The notes under the pieces: model-generated
The model's database searches: none
What the model saw: the letters and a program-made list of their open reading frames with translations, nothing else
Told to the model about the DNA's origin: nothing
Shown here: piece after piece, positions 5,483-15,412 of the stretch
Numbering within the stretch: position 1 is the stretch's first letter
Layout of the letters: every line of letters starts with the position of its first letter
Source of the DNA: Marinilabiliaceae bacterium
GTDB lineage: Bacteria; Bacteroidota; Bacteroidia; Bacteroidales; Marinilabiliaceae
Assembly: GCA_016342595.1 (NCBI GenBank)
Contig: JAEINY010000051.1
Coordinates: forward strand, 1 to 32,138
Direction of reading: 5' to 3'
DNA length: 32,138 nt
Program-made: the position numbers and the translations under genes

Positions 5483-6177
5483 GACGAAGCGTAGCAAAAA
5501 TAAAACATTGGGCCAGAACAAAACCAATGGTGCATATCCTAAGTGATAGCCATGGGGAAGCTTTCAAACATATTGATTGGAATACGTTTAACCTTCAGCC
5601 ATCGTATTGTATTGTACAAGGTGCAACGGCTTCTGGCTTGGCAAATCCAAATTCACAAACAAAAGCTTTACCAATATTTAAAAATTACCTGAATACAAGG
5701 GTTAAAATAAAAGATACAATAATATTTCAATTGGGTGAAATAGATTGTGGTTTTACTATATGGTTAAGAGCTGAAAAAAAAGAATTAAACATCAGTGACC
5801 AGCTAGAAGAAACTATAAAGAATTACTCTAGCTTATTAGAATTTGCAAAGTTTAAAACAACAAAACCGATTATTATCACTACTGCCATTCCTCCTACTAT
5901 TGAAGATGATCAAGACTTTGGAGAAATTGCTAACTTAAGAAAAAAAGTTAAAGCCACCCAATTAGAACGTACAAAACTAACACAATCTTTCAACCAAAGA
6001 ATGAATGAAATATGCAAACAACAAACCTATGCTTTTATTGATCTTGGCAAAACTTTAATCAATCCTACAAGTCGTATCGTTAAGGAAGAATATAAAAATG
6101 ACAACCCTTTAGATCACCACCTAGAAAGTAATAAACTTGCAAAATTATTGCAATGTGAATTATCAAAGATTCTATAA
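5470..6177 (+). CDS. SGNH/GDSL-like hydrolase, cytoplasmic
   Basis: This 235-residue protein looks like a divergent SGNH-fold hydrolase. Block I is ILS-D26-S27-H28-G, a GDS-like nucleophile loop. A GATASGL segment follows near 51-57. G89-E-I-D92 sits where the family has its GxND block, and D215-H216-H217 near the C-terminus fits the catalytic Asp-His block. No signal peptide is visible, so it may act in the cytoplasm on a nucleotide- or lipid-linked glycan, or be non-catalytic. The ATG at 5470 overlaps wzt by 13 nt; an alternative start is Met20 at 5527, just before the catalytic motif. In this context it could be an acetyl esterase or an acyltransferase-like modifier. Substrate unknown. Confidence 0.65.
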   Translation: MDIIRRSVAKIKHWARTKPMVHILSDSHGEAFKHIDWNTFNLQPSYCIVQGATASGLANPNSQTKALPIFKNYLNTRVKIKDTIIFQLGEIDCGFTIWLRAEKKELNISDQLEETIKNYSSLLEFAKFKTTKPIIITTAIPPTIEDDQDFGEIANLRKKVKATQLERTKLTQSFNQRMNEICKQQTYAFIDLGKTLINPTSRIVKEEYKNDNPLDHHLESNKLAKLLQCELSKIL

Positions 6178-6178
6178 A

Positions 6179-6883
6179 ATGAAGCAACTTATAAAGTCAC
6201 TTCTGCCAAATTTTGTCAAATTTCCATTGGAAGAGCAACTGAGACAAAAAAAATGTGCCAATAAATATATAACAGAGGAACTTCCGAATCCTGGTTCTTA
6301 CTATTCTTGCAATGCCTTTGATTATTACAAATGTATTTTTGTACACATACCCAAGGCAGCGGGTGTTTCCATAAACAAAACACTTTTTGGTAACTTAGCG
6401 GGTGGACACTATATGCTAAAAGCTTATCAAAATATGTACACCTCAAAAACCTTTAATGCATATTTTAAGTTTACTATTGTACGTAACCCTTATGATCGCC
6501 TTTACTCGGGGTACACTTTTTTAAAAAAGGGCGGTTTTAATGAAGCCGATGCTCAATGGGCTAAGAAGAACCTTGGGCATATTAACAGCTATGAGCAATT
6601 TTTAAAAGAGTGGCTCACCCCTGAAAACATCTATACGAAAAACCATTTTACACCACAGTTTGAATATCTAATCAACAAAGATGGAATTATTGGAGTAGAT
6701 TTTATAGGTAAACTCGAAAACATAGAGGCAGACTTTAAAACCATTTGCTACAAATTAGGTATACAACGAGAATTGATGCATGCCAACAAAACCAACCAAA
6801 AAGAGAAACCTACAATGGATTGCGAAATGAAACAAATCATTGAGCAAGTATATGCCAAAGATTTTGAACTGTTGAATTATTAA
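6179..6883 (+). CDS. Sulfotransferase family protein (PAPS-dependent)
   Basis: The protein has 234 residues from the ATG at 6179. The frame is also open from an ATG at 6137, but that would overlap the upstream gene by 41 nt. H56-I-P-K-A-A-G62 is the 5'-phosphosulfate loop (HIPKxxG), and V-R102-N-P-Y-D-R107-L-Y-S110-G is the 3'-phosphate binding block. Both PAPS-binding motifs are therefore intact. Related proteins (sulfotransferase family 2, carbohydrate sulfotransferases) transfer sulfate to sugar hydroxyls or amines. No membrane segment is obvious. PAPS could come from the APS kinase at the left end. The likely role is sulfation of the glycan before export; acceptor unknown. Confidence 0.86.
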   Translation: MKQLIKSLLPNFVKFPLEEQLRQKKCANKYITEELPNPGSYYSCNAFDYYKCIFVHIPKAAGVSINKTLFGNLAGGHYMLKAYQNMYTSKTFNAYFKFTIVRNPYDRLYSGYTFLKKGGFNEADAQWAKKNLGHINSYEQFLKEWLTPENIYTKNHFTPQFEYLINKDGIIGVDFIGKLENIEADFKTICYKLGIQRELMHANKTNQKEKPTMDCEMKQIIEQVYAKDFELLNY

Positions 6884-6884
6884 G

Positions 6885-7796
6885 ATGATTGAGAAAGTAG
6901 ATTTTATTACCATCATTGTGTGCACCTACAACCGGGCAGATATACTAAAAGAATGTTTAGAGGCATTGTTTAGTCAAACAGCACCTCAAAGCCAATACGA
7001 AGTGCTGGTGGTAGATAATAATTCGGCTGATCATACAAAGCAGATAGTGGAAACCTTCCAAGCCAAACACCAGAACCTACGGTACTATTTTGAAGGAGAA
7101 CAAGGCCTTAGTCATGCCCGTAATGCTGGATATTTAAATACAAAAGCTAAATGGGTGGGATATATGGACGATGATGGTTTAGCTCATTACGACTATATCG
7201 AAAAAGCACTTGCGGTCATACATAATTATAATTTCGACTGTTTCGGCGGTAGATATTATGCTTGGTTTAAATATTCTAAACCTCGCTGGATGGATGCTAA
7301 ATTTGGTCAATCAGAAGTAAAAACCTTTAAAACGCAAATACTAAAAGACACTTATAATGATGGCGGAATTATCTTTATAAAAACTGAAGTATTAAAAAGC
7401 ATTGATGGATTTCATAACCTCCTGGGTATGAATGGATATACAATTGCATATGGAGAGGAAACCCTCATGCAAAAAAGATTGAGGGAAAATAATTATACGA
7501 TTGGTTATTCTCCTCAAATAAAAATGAATCACCTCGTTGCCAAACATAAATTAAAACTCAACTGGCATCTTAAGTCCTCATATGCACACGGCCGGGATAG
7601 TATTATTATTTGGAACAAAAAAGATAAATTTAAATTTCATTTTCTAATACAAAAAACCATCATTCTTTTCATGCAGGGTACTGTTAATTTATTAAAAGCT
7701 TTTTTATGCAAGGGGTATTTTTGGGAAAATGCAATACTTGATATTTTCTCACCAATTTATTTTTTATGGGGGCAATACAATGGACTAAAAAAATAA
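6885..7796 (+). CDS. Family 2 glycosyltransferase
   Basis: This 303-residue GT-A fold enzyme starts ITIIVCTYNRADILKECLEALFSQ. VVDNNSADHT is the nucleotide-binding loop, LSHARNAG follows, and the metal-binding DxD is in YM-D95-D96-D97-G. GEETLMQKRLR near the middle (about 185-195) matches the ED/EE acceptor-side motif of GT2 enzymes. The C-terminus is moderately hydrophobic, with possible peripheral membrane contact. Spacing to neighbours is 1 and 3 nt, consistent with one transcript. Donor and linkage cannot be predicted. Confidence 0.92.
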   Translation: MIEKVDFITIIVCTYNRADILKECLEALFSQTAPQSQYEVLVVDNNSADHTKQIVETFQAKHQNLRYYFEGEQGLSHARNAGYLNTKAKWVGYMDDDGLAHYDYIEKALAVIHNYNFDCFGGRYYAWFKYSKPRWMDAKFGQSEVKTFKTQILKDTYNDGGIIFIKTEVLKSIDGFHNLLGMNGYTIAYGEETLMQKRLRENNYTIGYSPQIKMNHLVAKHKLKLNWHLKSSYAHGRDSIIIWNKKDKFKFHFLIQKTIILFMQGTVNLLKAFLCKGYFWENAILDIFSPIYFLWGQYNGLKK

Positions 7797-7799
7797 CAA

Positions 7800-9530
7800 A
7801 TGTGTGGAATTAACGGTATATACAAGTACAATAAAATAACGACTGAGGATATCACCAAAATAGAATTGATGAACCAAGGCATGTTGTATAGAGGGCCTGA
7901 TGAACAGGATATTTGGCATAACGAACTCGTTGCAATAGGTCATGTCAGATTATCAATCATTGCATTAAATAATGGGCACCAACCTTTATTTAATGAAAAT
8001 AAAAGCATTTCTTTAGTTTGCAACGGCGAAATCTACAATCACTATGAATTAAGAGTTTCACTTTTAGCCTTAGGGCACAAATTTAGTACAGAAAGTGATT
8101 GTGAAGTTATTCTGCATCTATACGAAGAGTATGGAGAGAAACTATTCGACTACCTAAATGGAATGTTTGCATTTGCACTTTTCGATTCCAAAAACAACAA
8201 ACTGCTATTAGGAAGAGACCGCTTGGGTAAAAAGCCTTTATATTATTGTAATACACCTAAAGGGCTGGTATTTTCATCTGAAATAAAAGCAATAAAAAAC
8301 AATTGGATCCCTTACCCCCAAATAAATCACAACATAATAAATCAAATCATTGAAAGGAGTTTTTCTCTAAGCCCAAATGAGACTTATATAAAAAGTATAA
8401 ACAAACTAAAACCAGGTTGCTTTATTGTTACAAACTCAGATCAAATTATAGAAAAACAATACTGGAAAAGAGAAATCACAAACACATATACAGATTCCTA
8501 TTCAAAGGCAAAAGATGATATTCTCAAATACATTGAAGATGCTGTAAAAATTAGGCTCGAATCAGAAGTCCCAATGGCAGTGCTATTAAGTGGTGGTATT
8601 GATTCGACAACAATAGCACATTTCGCAAAAAAGCACAAATCAGATATTAAAGCAATAACACTTGGATATAAAGGTGACCATGATTGTGATGAAAGTTATT
8701 TAGCTGAAAGATTTGCTAAAGAAAAAAGTATTGAGCTTATTAAATTGGAATTAGATGAAAATGATTACGAAAGCTATCTTCATGAATTTCTCCCAATTTT
8801 GGATGAACCCAATGGAGACATTGCTACATTTGCTCAATGGGGATTATACAAAAAATCCAAAGAACTGGGCTTCAAAGTATTATTAAGCGGGAATGGTGGA
8901 GATGAACTTTTCTTTGGGTATCCTAGTTATAATCATACTGCTATTAAGATTGAACTCCTCAATAAGTTTTATAAGAAATACTTGCCTATTTTTAGCTACA
9001 AAGCCTTTGCTAAGCTACTGCTTGGGTTAATAAAAGAAAATAGACTAATTAGAAATTTCAAACCTGAATTAAATATTGAACCTTTCTATAACTCAGTATT
9101 TAATGCTGAAGATGGAACACCATTAATTACACCGAATTCATATTTTAACTCAAATATTAATATACAGGATTCAATATATGAATTTGTATTCAACATTTGG
9201 CTTACTAATAATTGTTTTCAATTAAGTGATAAACTTGGCATGGGAAACACTATTGAAATACGCAGTCCATTCGCTGATATTAATTTAATTGAATTCGTCC
9301 ACTCTTTACCTTTAAGTTATAGATTTAATGAATTCACCCAAAAAAAATTATTACGTGATAGTCTCGTAAACATCATACCGGATTTCATACTAAATCAGCC
9401 TAAAAGAGGATTTACTCCGCCTGTTTCATTTGTGGATAATATTTTACCTAAGCAATATACCCACAATAACAAATATCCATTCCCATATGCTAAATTCACA
9501 ACGGAATATTTCATCAATAGTAAATATTAA
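7800..9530 (+). CDS. asnB: Glutamine-hydrolysing asparagine synthase-like amidotransferase
   Basis: The protein has 576 residues. It begins [10 protein letters not shown], so Cys2 is the N-terminal Ntn glutaminase nucleophile. [18 protein letters not shown] and [18 protein letters not shown] complete the glutaminase domain. The synthetase domain has the PPi loop LL-S264-G-G-I-D-S269. Length is within the AsnB range. Copies inside polysaccharide loci are usually thought to amidate a sugar carboxylate (uronamide) or attach an amino acid; a housekeeping asparagine role is less likely here. The 3' end overlaps the next frame by 44 nt or more. C-terminal KRGFTPPVS is conserved, so the gene looks complete. 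Confidence 0.92.
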   Translation: MCGINGIYKYNKITTEDITKIELMNQGMLYRGPDEQDIWHNELVAIGHVRLSIIALNNGHQPLFNENKSISLVCNGEIYNHYELRVSLLALGHKFSTESDCEVILHLYEEYGEKLFDYLNGMFAFALFDSKNNKLLLGRDRLGKKPLYYCNTPKGLVFSSEIKAIKNNWIPYPQINHNIINQIIERSFSLSPNETYIKSINKLKPGCFIVTNSDQIIEKQYWKREITNTYTDSYSKAKDDILKYIEDAVKIRLESEVPMAVLLSGGIDSTTIAHFAKKHKSDIKAITLGYKGDHDCDESYLAERFAKEKSIELIKLELDENDYESYLHEFLPILDEPNGDIATFAQWGLYKKSKELGFKVLLSGNGGDELFFGYPSYNHTAIKIELLNKFYKKYLPIFSYKAFAKLLLGLIKENRLIRNFKPELNIEPFYNSVFNAEDGTPLITPNSYFNSNINIQDSIYEFVFNIWLTNNCFQLSDKLGMGNTIEIRSPFADINLIEFVHSLPLSYRFNEFTQKKLLRDSLVNIIPDFILNQPKRGFTPPVSFVDNILPKQYTHNNKYPFPYAKFTTEYFINSKY

Positions 9531-11094
9531 TGATAGGAGTATAGCTCCTATTGTATTGTTTGTTTATAATAGGCCTGAACATACAAGAAAAACATTAGAA
9601 GCGCTGGCTAAAAACGATTTAGCTGAACAATCAACCTTATATATCATAGCTGATGGGCCAAAAGAAAATATTACGGATGATCAATTCTCTAAAATAAAAG
9701 AAACCAGAAACATCATAAAGGAACGTTTATGGTGCAAAGAAGTATTAATTGAAGAGAAAGAAGAAAATTGGGGATTGGCTAATTCTATCGTTAAGGGGGT
9801 AACTGAGATTGTCAATAAATATGGAAGTATTATTGTGCTTGAAGATGATATTGTTCCAGAACGTGGTTTCTTAAAATACATGAATGAGGCTCTCTCTTTA
9901 TATAAAGACAATGAAAAAGTAATGCATATAAGTGCTTATATATATCCCTACAATAAAAAGTGTAATGAGGATACTTTGTTTTTAAATATTCTTACATGCT
10001 GGGGTTGGGCTACATGGAAGAGGGCTTGGCAATATTATGATGGCGATACTGATACCCATTTAAAATCTTTTCACACAAAAGCACAGATAAAAAAATTCAA
10101 TATTGAAGGACATGCCAACTATTACGAGCAATTGATCTTAAACAAGATTGGCCACATTAACAGTTGGGCTGTAAAATGGTATGCATCTTGGCTCAAAAAA
10201 GGTGGATTTAGCCTTGCCCCAAGCTATTCAATAATTAAAAATATTGGATTAGATGGAACAGGCGTTCATAAAGATAATACATCACTTTTTAATAATAAAA
10301 CAGTAAATCAAATTAATGTCACTCAAATACCTTTAATTGAAAATACCTCCATTCGTAACGAAATAAACAAATTCTATAAAAAAGTACAAAAGGATTATCT
10401 AAATCCTAAACGCTTTATAAATATGCTTACTTTGGTTTTAAAAAGGAATATTAATATAATATTCCTTTTACCAATAAGAAAAGTACTCTTAAAAATATTG
10501 CCGGAATTAAAAAATAATACAGCTTATAAAATGATTATTGTATCATCTGATATTAGCGAACGCGCTAAAGTGTATTCTCCTTGTACTATAAGAGAATCAA
10601 TTATCGGTAAATACAGCTACATATCTCAAAATGCTATCATTAACAATACCAAAATAGGTAAATTTTGTTCCATTGGCCCTAACCTCATCTGTGGTTGGGG
10701 CATTCATCCAACTAATGCTATTTCTACCTCTCCCATGTTTTATTCCACAGCTAAGCAAAATGGAATGACTCTAAGTAACTATGACAAAATAAAAGAAACG
10801 AAAACCATTAACATTGGTCACGATGTTTTTATTGGCATGAATGTTTCCATATTAGATGGTGTAAGCATTGGTAACGGTGCAATAATTGGTGCAGGTGCCG
10901 TTGTATCAAAAGATATTCCTGCTTATGCTATTGCTGTGGGGAATCCTATCCAAATAAAACGTTATCGTTTCGATCAAGAAACCATAAACAAGCTTGAAGT
11001 TATGCAATGGTGGAATTGGTCATTTGAAGATTTAAAGAAAATAGAAGAACAGTTTTTCAATACAAAAGCATTTATTGATTCGCATGAATATTAA
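9487..11094 (+). CDS. Bifunctional glycosyltransferase plus left-handed beta-helix acyltransferase
   Basis: This 535-residue fusion (from the ATG at 9487; the frame is open back to an ATG at 9430) has two domains. Residues about 20-330 are a GT-A enzyme: [20 protein letters not shown], the LE-D120-D121-IVP metal site, and [16 protein letters not shown], typical of Bacteroidota sugar transferases. Residues about 355-535 are a hexapeptide-repeat acetyltransferase of the CatB/xenobiotic acyltransferase type. This has turns such as IIGKYSYIS and IGKFCSIG, H407 in [12 protein letters not shown] as probable catalytic His, [15 protein letters not shown], and the VGNP end. The parts are usually separate genes, so the product may add a sugar and O-acetylate it. 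Both candidate starts overlap asnB, and the true start could be later and non-ATG. Confidence 0.85.
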   Translation: MLNSQRNISSIVNINDRSIAPIVLFVYNRPEHTRKTLEALAKNDLAEQSTLYIIADGPKENITDDQFSKIKETRNIIKERLWCKEVLIEEKEENWGLANSIVKGVTEIVNKYGSIIVLEDDIVPERGFLKYMNEALSLYKDNEKVMHISAYIYPYNKKCNEDTLFLNILTCWGWATWKRAWQYYDGDTDTHLKSFHTKAQIKKFNIEGHANYYEQLILNKIGHINSWAVKWYASWLKKGGFSLAPSYSIIKNIGLDGTGVHKDNTSLFNNKTVNQINVTQIPLIENTSIRNEINKFYKKVQKDYLNPKRFINMLTLVLKRNINIIFLLPIRKVLLKILPELKNNTAYKMIIVSSDISERAKVYSPCTIRESIIGKYSYISQNAIINNTKIGKFCSIGPNLICGWGIHPTNAISTSPMFYSTAKQNGMTLSNYDKIKETKTINIGHDVFIGMNVSILDGVSIGNGAIIGAGAVVSKDIPAYAIAVGNPIQIKRYRFDQETINKLEVMQWWNWSFEDLKKIEEQFFNTKAFIDSHEY

Positions 11095-11186
11095 CCTTCT
11101 AAAAATTCGAATCATCTCCTTTCGTTCAACCAAGGGCAGCTTATTTAAGAAACAATTTTATCAGTACTTAATTACAATAAGGAATA

Positions 11187-12188
11187 ATGATCAATAGAAA
11201 ACCTCCTATAAACATTCAATCATCTGATTGTAAATACTATCAAAATGATTTCATTTATGACGCGCCTAAAAATATTAATTGGGTAAGAAAAGGCATAACA
11301 TTAACAAACCTATTTTACATACAAAAAAGCGTTAAATTACTCGCTGAATCTCATCGAAACGCAATACATATACAAAATACACCTTTAATTAAGCGATTTG
11401 CATATACCCTGCGAAATGCAATAGGATACAAAGAAAAATTTACAGAAAAAGGTGTTTGGGCACTCAACCCTTGGGCAGCCTACTATTACCATTGGATAGC
11501 CGAAACTTTACCTCGTCTTTTCAGTGTTAAAGATCAAATTAAAAATCGATATATCATTCTCCCCAAAAGATTTCAAAACCAAACATACATCGAACCCAGT
11601 TTAAAAATATTTAACTTTAAGGGCGTAAAATATATTGATAAGAACATCGTAGTTGATAACCTTCTATATGTAAGTGAACTAGCTGACACCGGAAATTTCA
11701 ACAATCAAATAACCCAAGAATTTCATAGTTATTTGCGCACATATTTTGAAGATTATAACCTCAACTCTTCCTCGTCTGAAAGAATTTATATTACACGTAA
11801 AAAAGCCACGGTTAGAAGAGTTGTAAACGAAGATGAACTCCTCCAATGTATTAAAAAATACAACTTTAAAGAAATTATTTTTGAAGATTTAAGTTGGTTT
11901 GAGCAAGTTAAATTAGTTTATAATGCAAAGATTATTATCGGACCACATGGCGCTGGCTTAACAAATGCCATATTTATGGCACAAGGTACTTCGCTACTCG
12001 AATTAAGACCAAAGGGTCATTTCTTTTTTAATTGCTTTTACACTATGGCCGATGCAATTAACCTAAACTATTATTATCAAACCTGCGATGTCAAACACCC
12101 TCATGTTGATCCGCATGGTACTGATTTAATAGTGAACATTTCAGAACTTGAAAATAACTTAACACAAATTATAGATGCACAGCAATAA
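11187..12188 (+). CDS. Family 61 (DUF563) glycosyltransferase
   Basis: This 333-residue protein is recognisable as GT61. AAYYYHWIAETLPRLFSV is the family's YxHWxxxxLPRL block. ERIYITRKKA precedes a REV-type segment (TVRRVVNEDEL). IIIGPHGAGLTNAIFMAQGTSLLELRP is the highly conserved GAGLTN nucleotide-sugar site. The family uses UDP-GlcNAc, UDP-xylose or related donors. A 92-nt gap separates it from the previous gene, the first real gap since wzt. It contains no clear promoter. The 3' end overlaps the next gene by 14 nt. Confidence 0.9.
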   Translation: MINRKPPINIQSSDCKYYQNDFIYDAPKNINWVRKGITLTNLFYIQKSVKLLAESHRNAIHIQNTPLIKRFAYTLRNAIGYKEKFTEKGVWALNPWAAYYYHWIAETLPRLFSVKDQIKNRYIILPKRFQNQTYIEPSLKIFNFKGVKYIDKNIVVDNLLYVSELADTGNFNNQITQEFHSYLRTYFEDYNLNSSSSERIYITRKKATVRRVVNEDELLQCIKKYNFKEIIFEDLSWFEQVKLVYNAKIIIGPHGAGLTNAIFMAQGTSLLELRPKGHFFFNCFYTMADAINLNYYYQTCDVKHPHVDPHGTDLIVNISELENNLTQIIDAQQ

Positions 12189-13122
12189 CACACCATTATT
12201 TTCTATTATAATGGTCACCTACAATTCTGCCAAATATGTGAAGGTAGCCATTGACAGTGTATTACATGCATCGTACAATAATATTGAATTAATTGTACAA
12301 GACGATAACTCCAAAGACAATACTTGGGAAATCATATGCAATTTTAAAGATACTCGAATAAAAAAAGATAGAAACTTAAATAATATTGGAGAATACCCCA
12401 ACAGAAAATTGGCTTTAGAGCGTGCAACAGGGAAATATGTACTTTTTCTTGATGGAGATGATTTTATATATCCTCATGCGATAGAATTTATAGTAAATAT
12501 GTTTGAAGCTTTTCCAAATTGTGGTATGGCCACAATGGGAGTATACCGCCCAGATATATTATACCCAATTACATTAACTCCACACCAATTTATAATAGCT
12601 GAACTTTTTGGTGATATTTCGAGCAAAGTTGGATTTACAAGTAACATCTTTAAAACTGAACTACTCAAAGAAGTGGGTATGCCAATTATTTATAAAACAG
12701 GTGATACTTATCTCAGAAGAAAAATGGGTTTAAAAGCTCCTACCCTATTAATAGGATCCGATTTAACTTGGTGGAGACAAACACCTGGTCAAGCCTTTCA
12801 ACTAGCCATTAACAATTTACAAAACAGGATAGATTCATTTAACTATACTTATGAATTTGTTGAAGAAGCTAAAAACATTTTAACAGTACATGAATATAGA
12901 ATGGCTATGTTAAATATTCGTAGGAATTTTATTTCAGTTCTAAAACACTATATTATCAGAGGAAAATTTAAATCACTTATAGAAATTATTAAGTCCATTA
13001 AATTTAAGTGGAGTATCTATGACTTTAAGCATAAGGTATACAGACAGAAATTATTTCAGGATAATGATGTCACCAATCCATACATGCTTCCTTTAAAACA
13101 AAATCCTTATAGTAAACACTAA
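12175..13122 (+). CDS. Family 2 glycosyltransferase
   Basis: This is a 315-residue GT-A enzyme. FSIIMVTYNSAKYVKVAIDSVL is followed by the nucleotide loop VQ-D43-D44-NSKDNTW and the metal site FL-D93-G-D95-D96-F. The C-terminal third is basic and rich in aromatic residues (YIIRGKFKSLIEIIKSIKFKW), often a membrane-association or acceptor-binding tail. Its start overlaps the GT61 gene by 14 nt, suggesting translational coupling. Substrate unknown. Confidence 0.92.
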   Translation: MHSNNTPLFSIIMVTYNSAKYVKVAIDSVLHASYNNIELIVQDDNSKDNTWEIICNFKDTRIKKDRNLNNIGEYPNRKLALERATGKYVLFLDGDDFIYPHAIEFIVNMFEAFPNCGMATMGVYRPDILYPITLTPHQFIIAELFGDISSKVGFTSNIFKTELLKEVGMPIIYKTGDTYLRRKMGLKAPTLLIGSDLTWWRQTPGQAFQLAINNLQNRIDSFNYTYEFVEEAKNILTVHEYRMAMLNIRRNFISVLKHYIIRGKFKSLIEIIKSIKFKWSIYDFKHKVYRQKLFQDNDVTNPYMLPLKQNPYSKH

Positions 13123-13135
13123 AGAAATAGGCAGA

Positions 13136-14329
13136 GTGAATATTCTTAATTCTAATACATTAATGCGTAAATTTGAAGCAGTTATTGATGAAATTAAACA
13201 TCGACTTCACTTTATTTTTCCTCAACAAGATATAGCAATACTTGACGATTTATATCCACACCCCATTTCCATCTTCCGAAATATAGAATTCCAAAATTAT
13301 CTTAAATCATTTAAAAAGGTTGCTATCTATAGTACAGGTGATGCATTTGGTGCAGTTCATGAAAAAAAATCGCTTAAACAAATTATTCAAAAGCATGACA
13401 AACGGACAAAAGTATTAACTCATCATAAGTTTTTCAAAAGCAAACTGGCTTACACTTTATTCTTGAACATAACTTATGCTTTCCTGCCATATATAGAAAG
13501 AAATAAGGTGCCATTTGTCTTTACATTGTATCCTGGAGGAGGCTTCTACCTGAATGAAGATAAATCAGATAATAAACTAAAAACTATATTTGCCAGTCGA
13601 TATTTTAGAAAGGTGATTGTTACCCAAAAGGTTACATTAAACTATCTGCTTGATAACAAATTATGCCCGCCGGACTGTATTGAATTTATTTATGGTGTTG
13701 TTTCGGCTCCTTTCAATAAGCAAGCATGGGGTAATAAATTGTTTTACGGAGTTGATAAAGACACCTTTGATATTTGTTTTATTGCCAATAAAAACATGCC
13801 CCATGGTTATGATAAAGGTTATGACCTATTCATAGAGAGTATGAAACTGTTGAGCTCAAAATATTCCAATATAAATATTCATGTGGTTGGTCCATATACA
13901 AAGAACGACTATGAAATAAATGGCATGTCAAACATAACTTTTCACGGGTTTATTCATCATGATCAATTTGAGCATTTCTTTAAAGACAAAGATATTATTG
14001 TTTCTCCAAACCGACCATTTGCTTTGCAAAAGGGTGCTTTTGATGGTTTTCCAACGGCCTCGTGTACCGAAGCGAGTTTAAATGGGGTGGCCATGTTTAT
14101 TAGTGATCCTATAGACTTGAATATACTCTATAAGAATGGTGTTGATTGTGTTCTTATTAAGAATGATCCAAATTGGATAGCCAAACAAATAGAAAGATAT
14201 TATAAGAAACCCAAAGAACTCTATCAACTGGCCTTAAATGGTCAAAATACCACATTTAACATCTATTCTACGGAAAATCAACTAATTCCAAGAATAAATA
14301 TTCTTAAATCAGAAATACAGAACACGTAA
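13136..14329 (+). CDS. GT-B fold glycosyltransferase (group 1-like)
   Basis: This 397-residue protein shows the two-Rossmann layout of GT-B enzymes. The N-terminal half has KVAIYSTGDAFG and VPFVFTLYPGGGFYLNED. The C-terminal half has FDICFIANKNMPHGYDKGYDLFIESM, NINIHVVGPY, NITFHGFIHHDQFEHFFKDKDIIVSP and a C-terminal site PTASCTEASLNGVAMFISDP. The E in CTEASLNG is at the place of the GT4 retaining-enzyme glutamate, but the motif is diverged, so family assignment is tentative. The start is GTG at 13136; an ATG at 13163 is possible. It ends 1 nt before the aminotransferase gene. Confidence 0.78.
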   Translation: MNILNSNTLMRKFEAVIDEIKHRLHFIFPQQDIAILDDLYPHPISIFRNIEFQNYLKSFKKVAIYSTGDAFGAVHEKKSLKQIIQKHDKRTKVLTHHKFFKSKLAYTLFLNITYAFLPYIERNKVPFVFTLYPGGGFYLNEDKSDNKLKTIFASRYFRKVIVTQKVTLNYLLDNKLCPPDCIEFIYGVVSAPFNKQAWGNKLFYGVDKDTFDICFIANKNMPHGYDKGYDLFIESMKLLSSKYSNINIHVVGPYTKNDYEINGMSNITFHGFIHHDQFEHFFKDKDIIVSPNRPFALQKGAFDGFPTASCTEASLNGVAMFISDPIDLNILYKNGVDCVLIKNDPNWIAKQIERYYKKPKELYQLALNGQNTTFNIYSTENQLIPRINILKSEIQNT

Positions 14330-14330
14330 T

Positions 14331-15410
14331 ATGATACAAGTAACCACTCCTTTCCTACCCCCCAAAGAAGAATTTAATGCCTACATCGATAAAATATGGG
14401 ATAAAAATTGGCTTACCAATAATGGTCCCTTGCTTAATGAGTTGGAACTAGAATTAAAGGACTATTTAGGCTTAGAACATTTCCTTTATGTTAATAATGG
14501 TACTACAGCTTTGCAGTTAGCCATTAAAGCGTTGAAACTAAAAGGTGAAATTATCACCACCCCCTTCTCTTTTATTGCCACAACATCTGCCATTGTTTGG
14601 GAAAATTGCAAACCTGTTTTTGCGGATATAGATGCCAACACTTATAATATTGATCCAAATAAAATTGAAGGATGTATTACCGATAATACAAGTGCAATAC
14701 TGGCGACACATGTCTTTGGAAATCCTTGTGATATTGAAGCCATTGAAGCCATTGCCCAAAAACATAATTTAAGAATAATTTATGATGCAGCACATTGCTT
14801 TGGTGTAAAATACAAAGGTAAGAGCGTTTTAGAATATGGAGATATAAGTACCATTAGTTTTCATGCTACCAAGTTATACCATACCACTGAAGGAGGGGGA
14901 ATTGTAACTCAGTCGCCTGAACTGACTCACAAATTAGCCAAACTACGCAATTTCGGTTTTAAAACGGCCGAATCATTTGACGGGGTTGGCATCAATGGTA
15001 AAAACTCTGAGTTCCATTCGGCTATGGGCTTATGTAACTTAAAATATGCAGACGAGATACTCACCAAACGAAAAGATCAATTCAAGTATTATCAACTCAA
15101 ATTAGAAAATCTTGATATTAGCTATCAGGCCATATATAAAGATACGATGTATAACTATGCCTACTTTCCAATATTATTTAAATCTGAAGAAGCATTATTA
15201 AAGGCAAAGTCAGAGTTGGAACTAAACTGGATTTATCCCAGACGCTATTTCTACCCTTCTCTTTCTAACCTGGATTACATTGAAAAACAAAAGACTCCTA
15301 TATCTGACGACATCAGTAAACACATTCTGTGTTTACCTCTCTATCATCAATTAACCTATGAAGAACAAGATTTTATTTGTCGAATTCTTTTAAGAGCTCA
15401 AAATAACTAA
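14331..15410 (+). CDS. PLP-dependent sugar aminotransferase (DegT/DnrJ/EryC1/StrS)
   Basis: The protein has 359 residues. VTTPFLPPKEEFNAYI and WLTNNGPLLNELE open the protein. NNGTTALQLAIKAL binds the PLP phosphate, ITTPFSFIATTSAI follows, IIYDAAHCFG carries the aspartate that contacts the pyridine nitrogen, and SFHATK181LYHTTEGGGIV holds the Schiff-base lysine. It would transaminate an NDP-4-keto-6-deoxy sugar. The overall pattern recalls VioA-type enzymes, but the exact product cannot be fixed. The next gene, 2 nt downstream, is an acetyltransferase, so the pair probably makes an NDP-4-acetamido-4,6-dideoxyhexose. The matching 4,6-dehydratase is not in the window. Confidence 0.93.
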   Translation: MIQVTTPFLPPKEEFNAYIDKIWDKNWLTNNGPLLNELELELKDYLGLEHFLYVNNGTTALQLAIKALKLKGEIITTPFSFIATTSAIVWENCKPVFADIDANTYNIDPNKIEGCITDNTSAILATHVFGNPCDIEAIEAIAQKHNLRIIYDAAHCFGVKYKGKSVLEYGDISTISFHATKLYHTTEGGGIVTQSPELTHKLAKLRNFGFKTAESFDGVGINGKNSEFHSAMGLCNLKYADEILTKRKDQFKYYQLKLENLDISYQAIYKDTMYNYAYFPILFKSEEALLKAKSELELNWIYPRRYFYPSLSNLDYIEKQKTPISDDISKHILCLPLYHQLTYEEQDFICRILLRAQNN

Positions 15411-15412
15411 CC

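Noticed and set aside
11084..11197. 37-codon ORF bridging the gap between the fusion gene and the GT61 gene
   Set aside because: It overlaps both neighbours in another frame, has no recognisable motif and no ribosome binding site; the gap is AT-rich, so chance is likely.
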